A DNA stretch of 35,733 nucleotides. Origin: an uncultured Burkholderiales bacterium. GTDB taxonomy: Bacteria > Pseudomonadota > Gammaproteobacteria > Burkholderiales > Burkholderiaceae_C. Where the stretch lies: contig CAIODK010000165.1 of assembly GCA_903856995.1 (NCBI GenBank), forward strand, positions 1 to 35,733, given 5' to 3'. The stretch's first letter is position 1; each line of letters opens with the position of its first letter. This document shows, in pieces, positions 29,468 to 35,733 of this stretch. The notes below the pieces were generated by a model. That model made no database searches. It worked only from the letters and a program-made list of their open reading frames with translations, and was not told where the DNA came from. The position numbers and the translations under genes are program-made.

Positions 29468-31579
29468 TTAGGGCTTTTGAGCGAGTATGGCCACGTTGTC
29501 ATGCCCTGCCCCACCAAAGGCTTGCTCGCGCAAGGTGGCGAGTTGGTCGCGTACGCGGGCGGCATTTTCGAACTCGAGATTGCGGGCGTGTTCCATCATG
29601 AGTTTTTCAAGGCGTTTGATTTCTTTGGCCACGTCGCGCTCACTCATATCCTCGATTCTGGCCTTTTGCAGCTCACGGGCTTGGGCCTCCTTGCCAGCCT
29701 TCTCGCTGTAGACGCCATCAATCAAATCTCGAATCTTCTTGACCACACCTCGCGGCGTGATGCCATGCGCTTCGTTGTGCGCGATCTGCTTAATGCGACG
29801 ACGCTCGGTTTCACCAATCGCCTTCTTCATCGACTCGGTCATGCGGTCGGCGTACAAAATGGCTTTGCCACTCAGGTTACGCGCCGCTCGGCCAATGGTT
29901 TGAATCAAGCTGCGCTCAGAGCGCAAGAAGCCCTCTTTGTCAGCATCCAGAATCGCCACCAACGACACCTCGGGCAAGTCGATGCCTTCGCGCAGCAAGT
30001 TGATGCCCACCAGCACGTCAAATGCGCCTAAACGCAAGTCGCGCAAGATCTCCACACGCTCAACGGTGTCCACGTCGCTGTGGATGTAACGCACTTTCAC
30101 GCCGTTGTCAGTGAGGTAGTCGGTCAGCTGCTCTGCCATGCGTTTGGTGAGGGTGGTGATGAGCACGCGTTCGTTCAGCGTCACTCGGATACGGATTTCT
30201 TGCAGCACATCGTCCACTTGGTGCGTGGCGGGACGCACCTCCACCAGTGGATCGACCAAACCGGTCGGGCGCACCAACTGTTCGACCACGCGACCGGCAT
30301 GGGTCTTTTCGTAGTCGGCTGGCGTGGCAGAAACAAACACCACTTGACGCATGCGCTTTTCAAACTCATCCAGCTTGAGCGGTCGGTTGTCCAACGCGCT
30401 GGGCAAGCGGAAGCCATATTCCACCAAAGTGGTTTTGCGCGCACGGTCACCGTTGTACATGCCGCCTAGCTGGCCAACCATCACGTGACTCTCGTCCAAG
30501 AACATGATCGAGTCCTTGGGCATGTAGTCGGTCAATGTGCTGGGGGGTGCGCCGGGCGCTGCGCCTGACAAATGGCGGGTGTAGTTCTCAATGCCTTTGC
30601 AATGACCTACTTCACTGAGCATCTCCAAGTCAAAGCGGGTTCGCTGTTCTAGGCGCTGGGCTTCGACCAGTTTATTCATGCCCACCAGTTCTTTCAAACG
30701 TTCAGCCAGCTCCACCTTGATGGTTTCCACGGCGGCCAACACGCGGTCGCGTGGCGTGACGTAATGACTGGAAGGGTAGATGGTGAAACGGGGAATCTTT
30801 TGGCGAATTCGGCCTGTGAGCGGATCAAACAGCTGCAGGCTTTCGATTTCGTCATCGAACAGCTCAATGCGAATCGCCAATTCCGAGTGTTCAGCGGGGA
30901 ACACATCGATCGTGTCACCACGCACGCGGAATTTACCGCGTGAGAAGTCTTGGTCGTTGCGCTCGTACTGCATGCGCACCAGCTGGGCGATCGCATCGCG
31001 CTGCCCCATTTTGTCGCCCGCCCGCAGCGTCATGATCATCTGGTGGTAGCTCTCGGGCTCACCAATGCCGTAGATGGCCGAGACTGAGGCCACCACAATC
31101 ACATCGCGACGCTCCAAGATGCTTTTGGTGCAGCTCAAACGCATTTGTTCAATGTGCTCGTTGATGGCACTGTCTTTCTCAATGAACAAGTCACGTTGCG
31201 GCACATAGGCCTCGGGCTGGTAGTAGTCGTAGTAACTCACGAAGTACTCCACCGCGTTATTGGGGAAAAACTCGCGGAACTCGCTGTACAACTGCGCAGC
31301 CAAGGTTTTGTTGGGCGCAAAAATGATGGCCGGACGCCCCAACTGGGCAATCACGTTGGCCATGGTGAAGGTTTTACCCGAGCCCGTGACACCCAAAAGG
31401 GTTTGAAACACCTCGCCGTCATTCACCCCCTCCACCAACTGGGCAATGGCCGTGGGCTGGTCGCCCGCAGGCGGATAGGGCTGAAACAGTTCAAACGGTG
31501 AGCCGGGGTAGCGGACCATCGTGCCCTCGGCAGCAGCCACTGGCGTTACGTCAGAAAGTGTTTCGATAGATGCGGGCAT
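29468..31579 (-). CDS. uvrB: Excinuclease ABC subunit B
   Basis: This 703-residue DNA-damage helicase-like subunit of nucleotide excision repair loads onto DNA with UvrA and recruits UvrC. It shows the Walker A motif GVTGSGKTFT (63-72), the beta-hairpin region YFVSYYDYYQPEAYVP, the DESH-type motif (FLDESHVMVGQ) and the C-terminal UVR motif (MMEHARNLEFENAARVRDQL). The start at 31579 lacks a Shine-Dalgarno; the ATG at 31519 (MVRYPGSPFEL) is an alternative with GAGGG in front. No clear LexA box was found upstream. It is divergent from the aminotransferase gene. Confidence 0.96.
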   Translation of the reverse strand: MPASIETLSDVTPVAAAEGTMVRYPGSPFELFQPYPPAGDQPTAIAQLVEGVNDGEVFQTLLGVTGSGKTFTMANVIAQLGRPAIIFAPNKTLAAQLYSEFREFFPNNAVEYFVSYYDYYQPEAYVPQRDLFIEKDSAINEHIEQMRLSCTKSILERRDVIVVASVSAIYGIGEPESYHQMIMTLRAGDKMGQRDAIAQLVRMQYERNDQDFSRGKFRVRGDTIDVFPAEHSELAIRIELFDDEIESLQLFDPLTGRIRQKIPRFTIYPSSHYVTPRDRVLAAVETIKVELAERLKELVGMNKLVEAQRLEQRTRFDLEMLSEVGHCKGIENYTRHLSGAAPGAPPSTLTDYMPKDSIMFLDESHVMVGQLGGMYNGDRARKTTLVEYGFRLPSALDNRPLKLDEFEKRMRQVVFVSATPADYEKTHAGRVVEQLVRPTGLVDPLVEVRPATHQVDDVLQEIRIRVTLNERVLITTLTKRMAEQLTDYLTDNGVKVRYIHSDVDTVERVEILRDLRLGAFDVLVGINLLREGIDLPEVSLVAILDADKEGFLRSERSLIQTIGRAARNLSGKAILYADRMTESMKKAIGETERRRIKQIAHNEAHGITPRGVVKKIRDLIDGVYSEKAGKEAQARELQKARIEDMSERDVAKEIKRLEKLMMEHARNLEFENAARVRDQLATLREQAFGGAGHDNVAILAQKP

Positions 31580-31729
31580 GGTGTGTAAAAGCTGGATGGC
31601 TCGAAAAAAACGTGCGGTTCTAAAAACCCTGCGGGTTGACCCTTAAAATTCAGGCCGAACGTGCAAGCCTACCGCAGACTGCGCGTGTTTACCTCCCCTC
31701 CTCTCTTTATCCGTGATCAAGGACTGACG

Positions 31730-32926
31730 ATGTCAATGTTTACCGCTGTCGAAATGGCACCCCGCGACCCCATCTTGGGCCTCAACGAGCAATACAACGC
31801 CGACACCAACCCTCATAAAGTTAACCTTGGCGTAGGCGTGTACTTCGACGACAACGGCAAACTGCCATTACTGCAATGCGTCCAAGCTGCAGAAGCAACC
31901 ATGATGGCAACCCCCTCTCCACGCGGCTACTTGCCCATCGACGGGATTGCCGCCTATGACGCTGCCGTCAAAGGCTTGGTGTTTGGCTCTGACTCTGAAG
32001 CCGTCACCTCTGGCCGCGTCGCCACGGTGCAAGGCATTGGCGGCACAGGCGGTTTGAAAATCGGTGCTGACTTTTTGAAGCGTTTGAACCCCAACGCGAC
32101 CGTGTTGATTTCTGATCCCAGTTGGGAAAACCACCGCGCCTTGTTCACCAACGCAGGGTTCACGGTCGACACCTACGCTTACTACGACGCTGAAAAACGC
32201 GGCGTCAACTTTGAAGCCATGCTGGCCTCATTGAATGCCGCTGTGGCTGGCACGGTGGTGGTGTTGCACGCCTGCTGCCACAACCCAACCGGCTACGACA
32301 TCACGGCAGCCCAATGGGACCAAGTGGTGGCTGTGGTCAAAGCCCAAAACCTTACCGCCTTCCTAGACATGGCTTACCAAGGCTTTGGCCACGGCATTGC
32401 CGAAGACGGCGCTGTGATTCAAAAATTCGTCGCTGCTGGCCTGTGCTTCTTTGTATCCACCTCATTCTCCAAGAGCTTCAGCTTGTACGGTGAACGCGTG
32501 GGTGCTTTGAGCGTGTTGTGCGCCGACAAAGAGGAATGCAGCCGCGTGCTCTCACAACTCAAAATCGTGATCCGCACCAACTACTCCAACCCGCCGATCC
32601 ACGGCGGCGCTGTGGTGGCGGCGGTGTTGAACAACCCAGAGCTGCGCGCTTTGTGGGAAAAAGAATTGGGCGAAATGCGCGTGCGCATCAAAGCCATGCG
32701 TCAAAAGCTGGTCGACGGCCTCAAAGCCGCTGGCGTCAAGCAGGACATGAGCTTCATCACCACCCAAATCGGCATGTTCAGCTACTCAGGCCTCTCCAAA
32801 GACCAAATGGTGCGCCTGCGCTCTGAGTTCGGCGTCTACGGCACCGACACAGGCCGCATGTGCGTCGCTGCATTGAACAGCAAAAACATCGATTACGTTT
32901 GCCAGGCCATTGCCAAGGTGATGTAA
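31730..32926 (+). CDS. Class I aromatic/aspartate aminotransferase
   Basis: This 398-residue PLP-dependent aminotransferase is of the AspC/TyrB type and moves amino groups between aspartate or aromatic amino acids and 2-oxoglutarate. The PLP lysine is K248 (STSFSKSFSLYGERVGAL), and HACCHNPTGYD and the VNLGVGVY segment are family hallmarks. The frame is open from a GTG at 31661, but the ATG at 31730 (MSMFTAVEMAPRDPIL) matches the family start and is preceded by AAGGA. It could supply or remove amino groups for tyrosine and phenylalanine. AspC and TyrB specificity cannot be separated by eye. Confidence 0.93.
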   Translation: MSMFTAVEMAPRDPILGLNEQYNADTNPHKVNLGVGVYFDDNGKLPLLQCVQAAEATMMATPSPRGYLPIDGIAAYDAAVKGLVFGSDSEAVTSGRVATVQGIGGTGGLKIGADFLKRLNPNATVLISDPSWENHRALFTNAGFTVDTYAYYDAEKRGVNFEAMLASLNAAVAGTVVVLHACCHNPTGYDITAAQWDQVVAVVKAQNLTAFLDMAYQGFGHGIAEDGAVIQKFVAAGLCFFVSTSFSKSFSLYGERVGALSVLCADKEECSRVLSQLKIVIRTNYSNPPIHGGAVVAAVLNNPELRALWEKELGEMRVRIKAMRQKLVDGLKAAGVKQDMSFITTQIGMFSYSGLSKDQMVRLRSEFGVYGTDTGRMCVAALNSKNIDYVCQAIAKVM

Positions 32927-32941
32927 CGAAAGGGGCGCTGC

Positions 32942-33766
32942 TCACCCCCAAACGACCGAGCGCATGGCGATAGACGCTAGCTGATACCCCTCGTTGAAAA
33001 ACTCAACAGGTTCTCCTGCCTCTGCCGCGCCTGCGGCGTAGAGCAAAGGCAGAAAGTGGTCATAGCTGGGATGCGACATCTTCGCTGCCTCGCCTTGGGC
33101 TTGAAAATCCACCAAGGCCTCTAAATGGCCCGATGTGATTTGCTGAGCCACCCATTGATCAAACTCAATCGCCCAGTCATACGCTTGGTTGTCAGCGGCA
33201 GAGCGGTTCATGGTGCGCAGGTTGTGCACGGTGTTGCCACTGGTCACGATGAGCACACCCTGTTCGCGCAAAGAACGTAGTTGTTGGCCCAAGGCATAGT
33301 GTTCCGCTGGGGGTCGGTGGTAGTCGATGCTCAGCTGCACCACCGGAATATCAGCAGAAGGAAACATGGGCTTGAGCACGCCCCATGCGCCGTGGTCTAA
33401 ACCCCACTCTTTCAAATCAACACCAACAGCTTGACCGTTGTGCGGCTGACGCAATTGCTGTGCAGTTTGCGTGGCCCACTCAGACGCGCCGGCTGCAGGG
33501 TATTGCTGGTCGAACAGTTCTTGCGGAAAACCGCCAAAGTCGTGAATGGTTTTGGGCTTGTCCATGCCCGTCACCCACCAGCCGCCTTGGGTCATCCAAT
33601 GGGCAGAAATACACAAAATCAGCTTGGGCTTAGGCCAACGCACACCAAACTGCCCCCCCAAATCCTGCCATGCACGGCGGTAAGGGTTGTCTTCGATGAC
33701 GTTCATGGGGCTGCCGTGACCAATAAACAAAACAGGCATGCGTGTAATAGTTATGTATGAATTCAT
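32942..33766 (-). CDS. DODA-type extradiol ring-opening dioxygenase family protein (YgiD-like)
   Basis: This 274-residue protein belongs to the class III extradiol dioxygenase (LigB) superfamily, in the YgiD/4,5-DOPA dioxygenase branch. Conserved segments are MPVLFIGHGSPMNVIEDN, CISAHWMT with a metal-ligand His, IHDFGGFPQELF and TSGNTVHNLRTMN. The likely start is either 33766 or the ATG at 33739, where the conserved MPVLFIGHG begins; neither has a good Shine-Dalgarno. It is divergent from phaZ and is not part of the lig operon. Its natural substrate in bacteria is generally unknown, although some members cleave catechol-type compounds. Confidence 0.88.
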   Translation of the reverse strand: MNSYITITRMPVLFIGHGSPMNVIEDNPYRRAWQDLGGQFGVRWPKPKLILCISAHWMTQGGWWVTGMDKPKTIHDFGGFPQELFDQQYPAAGASEWATQTAQQLRQPHNGQAVGVDLKEWGLDHGAWGVLKPMFPSADIPVVQLSIDYHRPPAEHYALGQQLRSLREQGVLIVTSGNTVHNLRTMNRSAADNQAYDWAIEFDQWVAQQITSGHLEALVDFQAQGEAAKMSHPSYDHFLPLLYAAGAAEAGEPVEFFNEGYQLASIAMRSVVWG

Positions 33767-33843
33767 GATTAAAGTTCGTCAACGCTTGGTTTTAAGTAGT
33801 TTGGGGGACAGACTCCATTTTCAACCAAGTAACAGCTGCTATA

Positions 33844-33854
33844 TTGCACTGCAA
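33844..33854 (+). promoter_or_regulatory. Candidate PHA-regulator site upstream of phaZ
   Basis: TTGCACTGCAA is a palindrome (TTGCA, C, TGCAA) overlapping a possible -10 (TATATT, 33840-33845), 17 bases before the phaZ start. TGC-rich palindromes of this kind are bound by PhaR in PHA-producing proteobacteria. The link to PhaR is inferred, because no phaR is in the window. Confidence 0.4.
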
Positions 33855-33871
33855 CATTACTGAGACAACAC

Positions 33872-35311
33872 ATGCTTTATCAAATCTTCGAAACGCAACG
33901 TAGCCTCATGGAGCCGTTCGCAGACTTTGCGCAGGCAGCGTCCAAACTTTACGGACAAAACAACAGCCCAATGGGCCAAAATGCCATGACACAGCGCGTG
34001 TCTGCCGGCTACGACCTGCTCTACCGCTTGGGTAAAGACTACGAAAAACCTCAATTCGGCATTAAATCCGTCGAAGTAGAAGGCGTCGAAGTGGCCATCC
34101 ACGAGCGCATCGAAATTGACAAACCATTTTGTGAATTACGCCGTTTCAAACGCTTCACTGATGACGCGCAAACACTGACCAAACTCAAAGCCCAACCCGT
34201 GGTGCTGATCGTGGCCCCCTTGTCTGGCCACTACGCCACCTTGCTGCGCGACACAGTCAAAACCATGCTCAAAGACCACAAGGTCTACATCACCGATTGG
34301 AAAAATGCACGCTTGGTCCCATTGAGCGAAGGTGGATTCCACCTCGACGACTATGTGAACTATGTGCAAGACTTCGTCCGTGACTTGCAATCCAAGTACG
34401 GCAACTGCCACGTCATGAGCGTGTGTCAACCCACTGTGCCGGTTCTGGCTGCCGTGTCATTGATGGCAAGCCGAGGTGAAAAAACCCCACTCACTATGAC
34501 CATGATGGGCGGTCCCATTGACGCCACCAAGTCCCCCACTTCCGTGAATAACTTGGCAACCAACAAGAGCCACAGCTGGTTTGAGAACAACGTGATCTAC
34601 CGCGTGCCAGACAGTTTCCCAGGCGCTGGCCGTCGCGTCTATCCAGGCTTCTTGCAGCACACCGGTTTCGTTGCCATGAACCCCGATCGCCATTTGAAGA
34701 GCCATTACGACTACTTCAAAGACCTGATCAAGGGCGACAACTCAAGCATCGACTCGCACCGCGATTTCTATGATGAGTACAACGCTGTGCTCGACATGGA
34801 TGCTGATTACTACTTGGAAACCATCAACACCGTCTTCCAAGACTTCAAATTGGTACGCGGCACATGGGAAATCAAAAACCCACAAGGCAAGCTCGAACTG
34901 GTTCGCCCACAAGACATTCGCACCACAGCCTTGCTGACGGTCGAAGGTGAGTTAGATGACATCTCTGGCTCCGGCCAAACCGAAGCAGCACACAAACTGT
35001 GCAGCGGCATCGTGCGCCAAGAACACCACCACCTCGAAGCCAAAGGCGCAGGCCACTACGGCATTTTCAGTGGCCGTCGTTGGCGCGATGTGGTGTACCC
35101 ACACGTGAAGAGCTTCATCTTGGAGCATAACAAGGGTTCCATCAAATCCGCTGTTGTGAAACCCAAAGTTGTGGCAAAAACGATTGTGCCAGTGCCCAAA
35201 AAAGCTGCCCCGGTGGTGAAAGCTCAGATCCCTGTGGTGGCTACCGTTGCGGCAACGAAAAAACCAGTGGCAAAACCTGCTGCTAAAAAAGTCGCTGCTA
35301 CTAAAAAGTGA
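33872..35311 (+). CDS. phaZ: Intracellular polyhydroxybutyrate depolymerase with a basic C-terminal tail
   Basis: This 479-residue protein is an alpha/beta hydrolase of the PhaZ1 family that breaks down stored PHB granules. The nucleophile is a Cys, C185 in SVCQPTVPVLAA, where lipases have Ser; the acid is in the EGELDDISG segment and the His in GAGHYGIFSG. Family members such as R. eutropha PhaZ1 have about 420 residues. Here an extra tail of 55 residues (425-479, DNA 35144-35308) is made almost entirely of Lys, Ala, Val, Pro and Thr, like the DNA-binding tails of histone H1-like proteins and PhaF. The stop overlaps the next gene start. The tail could tie the enzyme to DNA or to granules; this is inferred. 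Confidence 0.94.
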   Translation: MLYQIFETQRSLMEPFADFAQAASKLYGQNNSPMGQNAMTQRVSAGYDLLYRLGKDYEKPQFGIKSVEVEGVEVAIHERIEIDKPFCELRRFKRFTDDAQTLTKLKAQPVVLIVAPLSGHYATLLRDTVKTMLKDHKVYITDWKNARLVPLSEGGFHLDDYVNYVQDFVRDLQSKYGNCHVMSVCQPTVPVLAAVSLMASRGEKTPLTMTMMGGPIDATKSPTSVNNLATNKSHSWFENNVIYRVPDSFPGAGRRVYPGFLQHTGFVAMNPDRHLKSHYDYFKDLIKGDNSSIDSHRDFYDEYNAVLDMDADYYLETINTVFQDFKLVRGTWEIKNPQGKLELVRPQDIRTTALLTVEGELDDISGSGQTEAAHKLCSGIVRQEHHHLEAKGAGHYGIFSGRRWRDVVYPHVKSFILEHNKGSIKSAVVKPKVVAKTIVPVPKKAAPVVKAQIPVVATVAATKKPVAKPAAKKVAATKK

Positions 35312-35733
35312 TTTCGGTCGAGCAAATCAACCTCGCCCTGCCGCAAACGCAATGCACGCGTTGCGGCTATCCTGACTGTCAGCGCTACGCCGAGGCCATT
35401 GGCCAAGGCGAGGCTGACATCAATCAGTGCCCACCAGGAGGCACTGAAGGCGTTGAACGACTGGCTGCACTCACCGGCAAGCCAGCCCTCCCCTTGAACC
35501 CAGACAACGGCATTGAAGGCCCACGCACCATTGCCCTGATTGATGAGGCCTGGTGTATTGGTTGCACGCTGTGCATCGCGGCATGCCCGACCGATGCCAT
35601 CGTGGGCGCAAATAAGCGCATGCACACCGTGATAGAGGACTATTGCACGGGCTGCGAACTGTGCATCCCCGCTTGCCCCGTCGATTGCATTGACCTAGAG
35701 CCCGTGGATGTGAACTTGAGTGGCTGGGCCTCA
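35308..35733 (+). CDS. RnfB/RsxB-like electron transport ferredoxin (partial, runs off the right edge)
   Basis: The first 142 residues are visible, from a GTG that overlaps the phaZ stop codon (GTGA). The N terminus has a four-Cys cluster of the Fe-S type (QCTRCGYPDCQRYAEAI and the later QCPPGG), followed by two [4Fe-4S] ferredoxin motifs, CIGCTLCIAACP and CTGCELCIPACP. This arrangement is that of the RnfB/RsxB family; in this group of bacteria a soluble form without the membrane anchor is common, and here no N-terminal membrane helix is seen. It would carry electrons in the cytoplasm. The rest lies outside the window. Confidence 0.88.
   Translation, partial: MISVEQINLALPQTQCTRCGYPDCQRYAEAIGQGEADINQCPPGGTEGVERLAALTGKPALPLNPDNGIEGPRTIALIDEAWCIGCTLCIAACPTDAIVGANKRMHTVIEDYCTGCELCIPACPVDCIDLEPVDVNLSGWAS

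Noticed and set aside
31580..31729. LexA box or clear promoter between uvrB and the aminotransferase gene
   Set aside because: No CTG-N10-CAG type palindrome and no well-spaced promoter pair could be seen; only an isolated TTGACC at 31636.
32942..33766. DODA-type dioxygenase as a second protocatechuate dioxygenase
   Set aside because: Its motifs are of the YgiD branch, it has no alpha subunit and it lies far from the lig operon.
1..35733. CRISPR arrays, rRNA genes, insertion sequences, riboswitches
   Set aside because: No regularly spaced repeats, rRNA-like sequence, transposase gene or recognisable riboswitch was seen when reading both strands.

Overview
The window looks like a chromosome segment from a freshwater-type betaproteobacterium of the Burkholderiales, most likely Comamonadaceae (Limnohabitans/Rhodoferax/Comamonas-like). 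The reasons are protein style and gene order: a pmd/lig-type protocatechuate 4,5-cleavage operon, several Bug/TctC binding proteins, an iscRSUA-hscBA-fdx operon followed by dnaQ, a Cys-type intracellular PHB depolymerase, and an RnfB-like ferredoxin. This is a judgement from the proteins, not from a search.

Layout. (1) 1-3043: a Liv-type ABC cassette (livM start, livH, livK) on the minus strand, divergent from a PcaR/PobR-like IclR regulator. (2) 3054-9791: a catabolic block of two back-to-back units. The minus unit holds an IclR regulator, a ketosteroid-dehydrogenase-like flavoprotein read in frame into a NIPSNAP protein, and a TIM-barrel isomerase/dehydratase-like protein. The plus unit holds a shikimate/quinate-dehydrogenase-like protein and a second flavoprotein. 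(3) 9780-17818: a minus-strand operon for protocatechuate 4,5-cleavage (ligJ, ligK, ligI, ligA, ligB, ligC) with a ModA-like protein at its head, a Bug protein inside and an EamA transporter at its end. A divergent LysR regulator follows. (4) 18846-19739: a TPR membrane protein. (5) 19938-23308: a small AT-rich island of about 3.3 kb inserted at a tRNA-Val(CAC) gene and bounded by a 54-bp direct repeat. It carries a GntR regulator, a PdxA-like dehydrogenase and a Bug protein, and no integrase. (6) 23345-29365: dnaQ and the isc iron-sulfur cluster operon with an IscR box. (7) 29468-35733: uvrB, an aromatic/aspartate aminotransferase, a DODA-type dioxygenase, phaZ and the start of an RnfB-like ferredoxin.

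How it fits together. The lig genes convert protocatechuate to pyruvate and oxaloacetate, except that no oxalomesaconate tautomerase (LigU/PmdU) and no PmdK-type transporter is present. The upstream block has the enzyme types expected for oxidising and aromatising a non-aromatic six-ring acid (quinate/shikimate-like or oxocyclohexane carboxylate-like) into protocatechuate or gallate. The island adds a TphB/TphC-like pair that could also deliver a protocatechuate precursor. These feeder roles are inferences.

The observations most worth a second look are the integrase-less tRNA-Val island with its stranded terminator, the flavoprotein-NIPSNAP fusion that depends on a six-base homopolymer, the proposed alicyclic-acid funnel, and a histone-H1-like tail on the PHB depolymerase.
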